In this document: positions 31,256-42,009 of the stretch, one piece after another | How the letters are laid out: the number at the start of each line of letters is the position of its first letter | Numbering within the stretch: position 1 is the first letter of the stretch | Origin: Mycocentrospora acerina | Taxonomy: Eukaryota; Ascomycota; Dothideomycetes; Pleosporales | DNA: 64,000 nucleotides | Direction: 5' to 3' | Assembly (NCBI GenBank): GCA_022701365.1 | Contig: JAKUHH010000269.1 | Coordinates: forward strand, 1 to 64,000 | Program-made: the position numbers and the translations under genes | Notes under the pieces: generated by a model | Database searches by the model: none | Told to the model about the DNA's origin: nothing | What the model saw: the letters and a program-made list of their open reading frames with translations, nothing else

Positions 31256-34200
31256 TTGATTGATTGATTGAATTGGTTTAACGTCTTTTAGAAGCCTCCT
31301 ATGGGGCATGAAGACGGACTAAGCTATGGAATTACATGAAATCTGTCTATTACCGCAGTAGTCTATTCTGTTTGTTTTTCGGGCAAGGCTGTTCTGCCCC
31401 TGCTCTCTTTGTGCGTTACAACCCTTGCCGTTTAGGGATGTCCTGTCTGTATTATGTCTAAGCCCTGCTAGGGCGTGTGCCTCCTGTAGTTTTCCCTTAT
31501 GTTCTAGTTGCAGCTAGGGCTTGTGGTGTTTTACAGCAGCGTTAGTGCAAAGATAATAGGCTGAAGAATAGAAATAAAGGAAAGATAGGTAAAAGAATGT
31601 AAGTTAGGAGATAGTTAGTGAATGTGCTGAATTAAACGGTTGTTAGTAGGGCGGAGTGAGTATTAAGGGTAGGGGTGGAGTGTGTGCCGCGCGCGTAGTG
31701 CTTGGCTTTTCTCTTTTTAGCAGACTAGGTGCCTGCTTTGCTATAATAGTTAAGGAGTGTCCTGTATAGGGTGCTCCCCTCTGTAGTAGTGTGTATGTTT
31801 GTGTTGTCTTGGCTGCCTAGGCTGCTCTGGTTATCTGCAGGAATGCGTGGAAGTCTGCTAGGCTGTCTAGCAGTGTTGCGAGGTACCTTGCTACTTCTGT
31901 CCTAGTTTCTGGTAGTGTTAGAGGCTGTAGTAGCCACCTGTTAAATAATCGCGTGTTTAGTGTGCATTGAACAATGTGCTCTAGTGTTTTAGAGCGGCTG
32001 CACGCGCAGTGTGTGTTAGCGTCGTTGTGTTTAAACTTGCAGTAATACCACTAGAAGTCACCGTGCATTGTCCTGATTAAGATTAGCTAGGCTAACACTG
32101 GTTGCGACAGCTTTAGTCTAGGTGGTTCTTTGTGCGGTTAGTAGTCTAGCTCCTACTGTCTGTACCAGGCAGATAGTTTGCTTAATTTCTCCTCCTACTA
32201 TTGTTTCTGGGATAGTCTGATGCTTTGCTTTACCTCTAACCTTGCACTTGCAACTGTTAGGGCGTTAGCAAGGCTGTACAGGAGGCTTAGGTTCTTCGCT
32301 TCTGTGTCTGCAAGTTTGTCTGCCTCTTTATTTCCTTGAATGTTTGTGTGCCCTAGGGCCTACTTAACCTTAATCCTGAGCGCGTCTATTGCCCCATAGC
32401 ATTGTGTGAATGCCTACTAGGAGGATTGTGGTGCATTGCCCCAGAGGCCCTATATGACTGAGGTGCTGTTAATGCACATCTATATCTGGTCTATCTGTTG
32501 GGTGTGTGATTTTCGTAGGACTTGCTGCAGTCCTCGCTAGGCTCCTACTGCCTCTGCGTTGAACACGTGTAAGTTCTCTTGCAGTGATCCCTGCCCTTCT
32601 TCAATTTTTACTCCTCCCTAGTACGCCACAAATCTGTAGGTGACCCTCTTATCCCCCTCTACTCTTTGCTCTGATCCGTCTGAGAAGATTGTTACATTGT
32701 GTTAGGGTAGGTTGCTCTACTATTTTTTAAAGGCTTTTGCTGCTGTGTCTTTGTCTATACCCTTAGTGGGGTCTGTTCAGCAGCCAGGTGTGTATCTTAG
32801 GGCAATGTTATGCGGTCTAGGTACTGGCTAAAGTAAGGCACCTACCTGCTGTATTTTAGATTTTAGTTGCTGTCGGTTTCCAGCCCTTCTCCCTCTCTGG
32901 ATAACTGCTGTTTGCACTCGCCCTGCTAGCATGTGGTCTTGGCTGGTTGTCTGAAGGCGTAGTGCGAAGCGATGTCTTGTGTCCTCTAGGGCTGCTGTTG
33001 CTAATGGTAAGCTGGCTTCCTGGAGGAGGATTGTTGTTAGGGTGGTTTTCTAGGCTAGGAGAACTGCTTAAGCAGCTGTCCCGAGAACCTGGTCTACTGT
33101 GGCGATGTGCCACCCTACCTGTGTGCTGACTGTCTTTTCCCTATCTGTACGCATAATTTGTGGGTTCTTGGTGCGACCCTTGTACCATGCTTCTGCACTG
33201 TATAGTAGGGAGGGTAGAATGCACGTTAGGACCGCTTTCCTTACTGCTAAGGGCGGCGGCCTGTGTGCGGTGCTGCATAGTCCTCTTAGGTAGTTTGCCA
33301 CCTTCCTTGCTGCCCCTGCTCGGTGCGCAATGTGGGTTTGGAAGGTGAGTTTCTGGTCAAACCACACCCCTAGCTATTAGATAGCAGTCTGGTTTTGTCC
33401 TGCCTCTGTTAGTTGTATTAGCCTAATTTCCTTATCCCCTACCCAGATACTTAGGGCGTCTTGGCTTCTCTGTCACGTTAGGTGTATCATCTCCTGTTTT
33501 TCTAGAGCGAATGTTACACTGTTCCTTGCTCCCTAGTCTAGTACTTGCTGCACGTCCTCTGCTAGCCTTAACACGTTCTCCTCTAGCGTAGGGCTGGCCC
33601 TGTACAGGCAGATGTTGTCTGCGTACCTAAAGCGTAGCGTGGGGTCCACGTTAAGCAGTTCAGCTAGGTATAGCGTATATAGTACGGGTGAGAGCGGTGA
33701 CCCTTAGGGTGTCCCGCAGGCCACCTTGTATTGCTGTGTGGTCTGGGATCCTAGCCGGACTTGTACCTTCCAATCTGTGAGGAAGGAGTTAACTAAGGTA
33801 AGGAGGCCCTGTGGCCATCCTTAGCTTCTTATGCAGTGCAGGAGCCTGTTCTTTAGGAGCGCGTTGAACGCCCCTTAAACATCCATTGTGACTATAGTAA
33901 CCTGTTTTCCTTCTGCCTATGCAACCTCTACGTCATGCGTGAATGAGGTGACTAGATCTATAGCAGACCGGGTTGGTGTAGCCCCTCTGTGCTGTGGGCT
34001 GATCATGTGGTGCGTGATTGAGGTCCATGCTATTCTTTTGGCGACTAACCTCTCTAGGCCTTTGCCTAGGCATAACAGCAGTGCGATAGGTCTCTAGGCT
34101 CTTAGTGAGGTTTTGTCTTTCTTTCTAACTTTTAGTATTATTGCAACTTCCGCAATCTTCTAGGACGCTGGGAAGTGCCTTAGTTGTATGCAGTGCTGAT

Positions 34201-37200
34201 ACGCCTGGTGTAGGGTCTGTCTGATGTGTACCTAGCATGCTTTTAGGAGGCGCACTGTGATTCCATCTGTGCCTGGTGAGGTGCTGCTAACTCCTATAGT
34301 GCTAGCTTTAACTTCTTCTGCTGTGACTGCGTCGTCCTAAGGGAGGGTAGTTCCGCTAGGCCCTTCTCCTTCTTAGAAGGAGGGGGCCTTGTCTAGGTTG
34401 TTGTTCGCGTTAAATCTGTCCAGGACCTCCTTCCTTAGCGCTTCTGCTCTTAGCAGGTCCCTAGTGATGGTTGTTCTATCAACTATCAGGGGTGTGTCTT
34501 GTTAGTGCGCTGAGAGCTTGTGCCACCCTACAAGTTTGTAGAGGTCCTTGTTGTCTCTTAGCTTCTCAATTCTTGCCTGCTAGTAGTCCTTCTTTGCCTG
34601 GCGCACTGTGGCCAGGAAGGTTCTTGTTTCTTGTGACGTAGTTGTCCTGTTTCAGGTCTGGTGTTGCAGGTGCAGTTGGTACTGCGTCTGGCACTCTGCT
34701 GACCACCATAGAGCAGAGTGTCTACGTCTACTGTCCCAGTTGCCTGCGGTTCGCATGGCGTCGTTAATGACTTTTGTCAGTTTGTCTACGCATTTGTCTA
34801 CTTCCGCTGCAGTGGGGTTGCTGTTAAGGCGTAGGACCTGCGGCATGTTCAGTTCTACCAGTCCTGCAAACATTTCCAGCTTTTTGTCCAGGAGCCTGTA
34901 TTGCTGATGTACTGACTAGGTGCTGCCTTGTGATGGCACCACTGTCACCTGCGTGAAGTGATCTGACCCGCAGTATATGCTGTTGTCTACTGTGGTGCGC
35001 GCAAATAGGATGTTTAAGAAGGTTAGGTCTAGGACATGCCTTGCTTTGTGTGTCAGTTGCCCTAGTTCTCCTATGAAGTCTAGGTGTTGCTGTGTTGCCT
35101 ATTAGGTAAGCCTTGTGCTGCTATTAGTAGAGGCTGCCCCTGGTTTAAACATGCTATGTTAGATATTGAAGTCTCCCCTGATTAGGCAGTATGTAGGGGT
35201 TTGCATTTGCTGCAGGTGTTTAAAGATAAGGGGGTTGTGTAGTTGCTGGTATATGTTTAAGATAGCTATCTTATTAACCTGCACCTACAGTGCATCCCTG
35301 TGCAGCTGCGGGTAAATCACTTAGGACGTGATGTGGTTGTCCTTGCGCACGTATGTGAGGACCTAGGGTCGTTCCTGTTCTCTGTGTGTCTTGCTGTCCT
35401 AGGCTACTACTAGGGCATGCATTTTGTAGCCTGGGTGGGTGGACGTTCTGGTGCCTAGGTAGGTGAATGGCTCTTAGATGCATACTACGTCTATGTTCCC
35501 AATCTAGGCTGTCTCAAGTGCGGTGATGTGGCAGGGCGAGCTGCGCCCTATGTTAACCCAGCAGACCTTAAGGGCGTCTGCTGTTCTTGGCTGGTTTTGC
35601 CGGCAGCGGGGCCTGTCCCCGCTGGCGTTCTGTTGTTGTGCTATTATGAGTTACTGCTCACGTTAGCGTTAGTGCCCTCCTGCTCTGTAGCAGAGGGGCT
35701 TGTGTGCTTAGCCTGTCTCTTCCTTAGCCTTGCTGCTTTTCCTTGCCCAGCTCCTGGTTCGGTTTGTAGCTTTGCGCTGTCCGCTGACATTCGTTTCAGG
35801 CTCATGTCCCCTGTCTATGCTGTCGACCTCTGGGGTCGTCTGTCCGCCCGAACCAGTCTAGTCTCTGTCTTATTTGTCTGGGGTACAGCTATAGTGTTTT
35901 GTAGTCTTCCTTGTTTCAAGGGGCCATCTTTGTAGGTGGTTGAGAGTCGGCGGGTGGCCACTATCCACACACCTTCCCCCGCCTCTTCCTGTGCTTGCGG
36001 GTCCCTCTCTCCCCTTAGTCCTAGGTCCTCAGTGTTGTCTGCTAAGCTGTCTAATGCCTTAGCTAGTAAGGTGGCCCTGTGTCCTGCTCTCCTAATAGGG
36101 CCTAGTTCCTTCCTTGTTATCCTAGTCATGCGTCCGTTCACCTGTTGGGGTTTCGCCAGGCAGGTGCTGTGTAATGCTAGATGCAGGCCTCTGCAGTTGG
36201 TGCACACAGGGGGGTTGCTGCAGTCTTTTCCTAGCTGCCCTTGGTGTCCCTCTGCAAGCTCGCTGCAGTGCTTGCATCTGGCAGGCCTTGTGCAGCGCGG
36301 TCTGTTGCAGTATCCCTGGCAACCTGGATTGTGTCGTTTAATCTGGGGTAGCTTTTGGATTTCTTGTGATGTTCCGCTTGAGCTGAAGAGGCTGAAGGGG
36401 CGCACTAGTGTAGCAAAGGAGATAATCTAGGTGACGCATCTTGACTCGTTTATGCTGTGCCTGGAGGTGCAGCAGCTGCGTGGCTATTGTCCGGTTTGCG
36501 CCTCAGCTTTAGCCTTAACTAACCCTGTGGTAGTGAGGTTCAATGTGCCTTGTATTGTTCTGTAGTGGCTGGCTACTCCCTAGACTGCGTAGTTAACCTA
36601 GGTCTCAGGTAGTCATGCTGCATCTCCGTTAATAGCCCGGAGCATAAGCTCCTAGTTTTCTTGTTCTATTAGTTTTTCCCTAATTTCTATAGAGGCTGTC
36701 GTGACAGCCCATCTGGTTCGCGTTGTAGTAATCCTGGGTATGTCCCTAAGGGTTATCCTAGCAACTGCCTCGCAGATAGCTTGCCTGAGCGCAAAGGGTG
36801 ACGTCTGTGCGAGGCAGGTATCTGTCAGAGCGCTGACTAAGATCCTTGTGTCTTGTCTTTGCGGTGTTAGCTTAGCTGATTTCTTGTTTTAATTAGGCTG
36901 AAAGGTTTTTCCTCCTTGCTTAGGGGGGGCTGGTCCTTGCGCTTTTGGGGTCTTAGCTACGTCCGCCTATGTGCGCTAGCTGCGGTTGCTGTCGCTCGAG
37001 GAGGTCGTTCCTGAGGCGGAGTTGGATTGCAGCGCTGCGGTAAGGAGTTTTCCCACGCGCTCCCCGAGCGCGGCTGCAAAGGCCTGGTTTTTGTGGTTAG
37101 TGCGCTGCTCAATGCACGCGTTAATCGCGTCTGCGACGGCGTTGATGAGTTCGTGTCTGGCGCGCAGGTCCTCCTGGCTTGCCAGGACTTGTCGTTGTAC

Positions 37201-37526
37201 TGCTCCTGTGACGGGGCGTGTGTTGTGAGCCTCTCTACCAGTGTAGCGCCCTTCTGACAATTGCGCGTTCGTCGTTTGGGCCTGCCTTGAGTGGCTCAGG
37301 TTGCGATGGCTTGGGGACTTGTGGTCCTGGTGTCGCGTTCGCTGGGGGTTAGGGTCCTGGGGGGGGACAGTCTAGAGTTACATTTGCCATAACACCGCCA
37401 GTATTGCCTTCACAGGCTGGCGGAGGGCTGAGGTAGCTCAGGTGAGATCCTAAGATCAGTTTGCAGTAAGAATTAAGGCGATTTGAAAGGGTACCATAAA
37501 TTCACAAAGTTGGTGTTCGGTGAGCG
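31256..37526 (-). mobile_element. Tad1-like LINE retrotransposon, near full length, RIP-degraded
   Basis: The 6.27 kb element lies in reverse orientation. Its 3' end is at the left, with a short CAAT-type tandem tail (31256-31270). Its 5' end is at 37526. On the reverse strand, ORF1 encodes CCHC zinc knuckles (about 36330-36150: CNRPRCTRPARCKHC, NPPVCTNCRGLH). ORF2 encodes an APE-type endonuclease (RGDFNI at 35180-35162), a reverse transcriptase with RYADNICLY at 33630-33605, a thumb region (TAHRPPPLAVRKAVL, LPSLLYSAEAWYKG) and RNase H (TIFSDGSE near 32690-32665). The YADD motif is YADN, as expected from G to A. Many Trp and Gln codons are TAG or TAA. The domain order and RNase H fit fungal Tad1-like LINEs. 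Apparent forward-strand ORFs such as 35528-35935 and 35936-36430 are shadows. Confidence 0.85.
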
Positions 37527-37540
37527 GCTTGATCTTAAGA
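37527..37540. repeat. Right 14-bp target-site duplication of the LINE
   Basis: Second copy of GCTTGATCTTAAGA. Immediately afterwards the SulP reading frame resumes (TMDETLFNHEH). Confidence 0.9.
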
Positions 37541-39310
37541 CGATGGATGAAACGCTCTTTAACCATGAACACGTGCCCTTGCTTTTTGCTTCAGTTGTAC
37601 CAGCGGTCTTTCTGTGCATCTCTATCAGAAGCAAGATGATTGTTAACCTTACCAGAGGAGTTACTCAGCATCCGCTATATATTCCCATGTTCTGTTTCAC
37701 TGTCGCAGCTATTTTTTGGATTGTTGTAGCCGGACGCAGTAAAGTGAATTCCAAGGAACTAACGAATTTAGCATCTAGCGGCTGGCTGTTTTCCACAAAC
37801 CGGACAGGTATTCGTACAATAGAAACAGCGGACTGGAACTATTGGGCATTATTCGACCTGGGAAACGTTCAATGGCATGCGCTTTCTGCTAGAGTGTGGG
37901 ATGCAGTTCTCCTTATCCTCCTTGGTGTACTGAGCCTAACTGTTTTCATCCCACCGACAGCGCAAGCATTACAAGTATTGAGCTACGATATGAATCACGA
38001 GTTTTTCGGTTATAGTCTTTCTAACTTGCTAGCTTTCGTGCTCGGGACTGTGCCCAATCTTGTTGTACGTACCTGTGTTCATACCCTCTTGCATATTGAT
38101 TGGTATTGAAATTCACAAGGTCTACACTTGTACTCAGTTCTTTGCGCAGGCTGGCGGAGGTCCACGCGAAGCGGTCGTCGTAATCTTATTTACCATTGCA
38201 TTCTTTTTCGTGTCCACTCACCTCTTGCCCTACGTCCCCACTATACAGGCATCCTTGCTTGTTTGCTTTTTGGGCATTGATCTCACGATCGATGCACTGT
38301 GGGATTCGACAGAAAGATTGCCGTAGCACGAATGGATTTCGATATTGTGTACAACAATTGCGTGCAGCTTTTTGGGTTTTGCTCCGGGCATTGGCATTGG
38401 CTTAGCATCTGTCCTGGTCGTACATATGTGGCACTATCTTATTGATGTGGTAAGAGACAGAGAAAAAGATAAACAGTACAAGCTAACAGAAATCAACAGC
38501 GTCCTAACATCAGCAAACTATGTACAAGGGACAGTCATATCTCGACTGCTCCATCGCTACCGAGATCTATTCTCACTTCTATCAGTACATCTGTACAGGA
38601 AAGTCACAGAGCTATGACTGAGGCTGAGAAGATTCTGATTGAGTGCGGAGCAGTAAGTACTGGTCAGACTTATCCGTCCATCATCAGCCTTGGTCGTCGC
38701 GTGACTTTCTTGTCTGTTCCACAGATTGATCAGGCCGTGACTAAAGAGGTGAGCAACTCATCAAATAAGTGTTCAGTTATTATTATCAATATCTCGCATG
38801 TTGAGTATGTAGATACTTGTGTGTTCGAATTTCTTATAGGCAAAATGTCTGAGCTTGCTAACCTGTCACCCGCTCGTTCGCTTGTAGTCGCAGGGCTTGA
38901 TCTTGATGAGCCAAAATACAAGGATATACTGATTCAGTACTTTGACAGCCCTAGGTCTGATCGAAGAAGTGAAACAAGTGATGTCTCAGTTAATTCTGAC
39001 AGAGAAATACTAGGGAAAAGAGGTATCGCATACAGTACGCTAATGGATGCACTGCGTGCCTGTCAACTCGTATCCAAAAGTAAGTTGTCCTCTCATCTAT
39101 TCGATTCAGACGAAGCATCTGACTTTTCCTAGATCTTACTGAGACTCTTCAGCGATTCCATCAATTTGATTCCTTCTCAGATATCGCCCACAAGGTGGTT
39201 TACCAGCTTCCACTACTGCATGAGCAAGCTTACGCATGGATTGCCAAGATGGGATTATTAGTTCGAAAGATAAATACGGGAGAGACCCTGTCATGTTCAA
39301 AGTACCCGTT

Positions 39311-40258
39311 CTAACCTTTATTTCTTATCTTGAAGGGTGATCTTGTAGTTGAGAATGCACATACTACGCAAGGCGTCTTGTTTTTGCCTCTGCGTTCTTT
39401 GCGTAGATCTGTTGCAGCGCTACCCAAAGTCATCCTGAAGCACGCCTGGTTACTTTCCCACAGAACCTTAAAGGAAAAAAAAGAGAGCGTTGGCTCTTCT
39501 TTCTAGAACTTATGTGAGGGCGATATATACGGTCTTGATTCGGGTATCTCCGGCTGTGTCTACGCAATGGACGGGTTTTGTTGGATCCTAAAGGTTGATT
39601 GTACAAATCCTGCGGCATTTCAGTAGGCAGAGCAGATGGCGGCTGTCCCAAAAGAAGAAAGGTTTCAAGGAGCTAACAAGCTTAGAGCGGATTTAACATA
39701 GTGCTCTGAGAAAGTATGCTGAGGGGAGATGTAGGTACACTGTTGTTAACTTACTACGATTTTGTCTAATACCTAAAAATAAGTTGAAAGTTTAGATCTA
39801 GAGTAAAGCAGGCAATTGGCTTGACTTACAGCTTCTCGTGATGATAGTTTGAGAGATCAACGTCACGTGGGAATGATGCCAAAGCTCTCTGATGTGCAAC
39901 TTCGCAAGCTGCTGATGCAAGAGCTCAGGTCTGACTTTTTTTTCTTGATGAAAATTGATTATTCAGGGAACAAGAACCCCAAAAATTGTACAGTTCTCCA
40001 TATTCAATTTAGCCCACGACTCTACTTGCCGATTTTCATCATTGACTTGCAGCCGAAGAAATCTTAAATTACTTCTAGGTACATGCTAAATCTAACATCA
40101 GCCTTAGAGCACATTCGCAAACAATGCAGAAACTATATTTAAAAAAAACTGCCAAATTCAATGAATTGGAATAAACTAAAACAAAGAAATGAATTTAAAT
40201 TAAACGAAATATAAAGGTAGGAGATGTAACGTGCAGCGCTTTTAGTGTGCTACAGTGA
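39311..40258. other. Intergenic after the SulP relic
   Basis: A possible continuation of the permease C-terminus (DLVVENAHTTQGVLFLPLRS, near 39342-39420) resembles the cyclic-nucleotide-like tail seen in some fungal Vsb1 proteins but is frame-broken. The remainder shows no gene. Confidence 0.35.
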
Positions 40259-40260
40259 TA

Positions 40261-40492
40261 ATTTACTGCTCTACATGATGAAACCCTAGTGCGCCTAGAA
40301 TGACCTACAAGAGCGCAAGGATCCTGCACAAGCTTGTGCAGTATCCTCTTCATACAAGGTGCAACAAACTTGATTATGTTTTAGGTTGACGACTATTTAT
40401 CACACCGCTTATGTTGATACAGTGGTTTTAAACACGCGAAATTTGTCCATTTTCTCAGCACACCAGAGTTTTCGCCACGTAGTGCGGGACGT
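40261..40492. mobile_element. 235-bp MITE family copy
   Basis: The right end reads CAGCACACCAGAGTTTTCGC then CACGTAGTGCGGGACGT, followed by TA at 40493-40494. The left end (CTACATGATGAAACCCTAGT) is preceded by TA at 40259-40260. Inner block: GAGCGCAAGGATCCTGCACA. Confidence 0.65.
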
Positions 40493-40846
40493 TATGCTAT
40501 ACATATTTTTAGCTTGTCTAAGGGTTAATTGATCTCTTTGTAAACACTAGAATTTAATTTTATAAACGTTACTGAGGATTGAGTAACTGATGAATACGAT
40601 CATTGAACTTTTCCCTACGCAGAGATGTTTCGCTCTTCCTTGAGCGAGTGGGACGCACATAGGTTTCATGTTTTGGCGACATAACCCCTGCTACTAAATG
40701 CTTCGCGCATTTGTAGTGTGTATTATAATAGGGGCACTTGTGAGACCTTTTATGATTGATATTTCTGCATGGGAAACTAGTTTACGGAAAGAGTTGAAGC
40801 ATCTGCTATGAAAATAAGGAAGTTTGCAAGTTTGCCAGTTCGCTAT

Positions 40847-41110
40847 TGTCAGGATTGCATGCCGATTGGGGCCAGCGGAGGTTACTCCTAGGTATCAATA
40901 CCACTATGTTCCGTACCGGAGCACTATGGGAACCTTATACCCCTCTCTTGGTATCCGTTACTATCCGGACCACCAAGAGACTCCTATATAGGCTACTACA
41001 GAATCGTTACAAGAAAGGTAGCGATTCGTCTAGGAAATACTACTATTATACGTGTATACTATACAAAGACTCTACTTGCTTAGTGATATGAAGTAAGGAG
41101 GTTCTTAACA
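40847..41110. repeat. Solo LTR 1 with 5-bp duplication GCTAT
   Basis: This 264 bp sequence begins TGTCAGGAT and ends TTCTTAACA (TG..CA ends). It is flanked on both sides by GCTAT (40842-40846 and 41111-41115). It is highly similar to the LTR at 42081-42343, but each has its own duplication, so each is an independent solo LTR and not one end of a single element. An internal repeat of TACTACTATTATACGTG type is shared. No adjoining polymerase genes are present. Confidence 0.9.
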
Positions 41111-41307
41111 GCTATAGCCTGTTCAAAATCCATTACTGCAAACCTTTTTATAGAGCATGACGTTTTTATAACAGTCTTTTCATCAGCGCTCGATCAAGTA
41201 CTCAACTTCTTAGCAAATTTATGTTTTGTGTCTAAGATTCCACAGTTGTGATCTTCAAGCTACAGCGCTACTTCGCTAAACAGAGCAACCGTGAGGAAAA
41301 GGCAATT

Positions 41308-41545
41308 TGTGCTCCTCCCCACGTAGCGAGAACCCTGGCGTGCCAAAAACAACTCGCGAGAGCACAAGGATCACAAATTATGCTGCGCAACGTGCTCTTT
41401 GAACTACGTAGAACAATAACGGTTTATCTGTAAAGTCAGCACTAGGCTTATCACACCTACTCTAATAATGCAGCACTCATGAAAGCTCTATATTTCGTAT
41501 TTTTTTAGCATGGCGGATTTTTCGCACGTAAGCAGTAGTCTTATT
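41308..41545. mobile_element. 235-bp MITE family copy
   Basis: The left arm reads CTCCTCCCCACGTAGCGAGA, ACCCTGGCGTGCC, GCGAGAGCACAAGGATCACA and GCGCAACGTGCTCTTTGAAC. The right end (GGATTTTTCGCACGTAAGC) is decayed. Boundaries are approximate. Confidence 0.55.
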
Positions 41546-41606
41546 TACTAAGTCTCGAAGGGAATAGCTCATAAGACAATCCCACAGGGAGTCAGTCGGC
41601 CAGCCT

Positions 41607-41642
41607 GATCAATTCACAGATCAATTCAAAGATCAATTCAAC
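41607..41642. repeat. 12-bp tandem repeat, three units
   Basis: Three consecutive units of GATCAATTCAMA type (41607-41618, 41619-41630 and 41631-41642) lie about 370 bp upstream of the folylpolyglutamate synthase-like gene start. Confidence 0.8.
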
Positions 41643-42009
41643 AGTGCAAATTCAATTTCGCATTATTGGGTCAGTATAGTCTGCTACCTTACTGTATATT
41701 CCGGCGCCGATGTTGCGACAATACAACTTGGATTCAAAACATGGGTCATGTCTTGCCCAGGATGGCTGATCAACATACAACGCTGATTGGCTACTCGGCA
41801 CATGAGTGGATCATCTAGTTTCTCACTGGCAGCTTAATTTTAATTGGTCACGAAGTACGAGCTGCCCAGCGGAGAAGATTTTATCCGCGCCAGGAGCCAC
41901 GATTGGAAAGCTGCTTCCTTGCTTCTTCGCAGCAACGCTCTCGAGAACCCCTCGCTTGATAAAGCGTCGATCTGCGCTGGCTAGGAAGACCGGAGTAACT
42001 ACAAGATTC

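Larger units (their letters stand above)
30536..39310 (+). pseudogene. SulP/STAS-family permease (Vsb1-like) split by a LINE and carrying several stops
   Basis: The host exons are 30536-31255 (with introns 30651-30707, 30799-30851 and 31127-31174) and 37541 onwards (intron 38065-38137). Left exons encode ISPAAILLGITFNVLDAVSL, FGGSRLPGALGLMLVEVLPF, ALTSVLLSLVMFLLGV and YFPLTVLTGAV. Right exons encode FASVVPAVFLCISIRS, AIFWIVVAGRS, TVFIPPTAQALQVLSYDMN, VPTIQASLLVCFLGIDLTID and CSFLGFAPGIGIGLASV, then a STAS domain (SVIIINISHVEYVDTCVFEF at about 38780-38840). Homologous sequence continues beyond 39133 in another frame to about 39310. In-frame stops TAG 30545, TAA 30767, TAA 30773, TAA 30865 and TAG 38324 all fit CpA to TpA changes. 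The family moves sulfate or acts at the vacuole membrane with a cytosolic STAS domain. Together with the LINE, the gene is clearly dead. Confidence 0.8.

Noticed and set aside
35528..36430. Forward-strand hydrophobic ORFs of 135 and 164 codons
   Set aside because: They are antisense to the LINE zinc-knuckle and linker region; loss of TGG/CAG on the coding strand makes long antisense frames.
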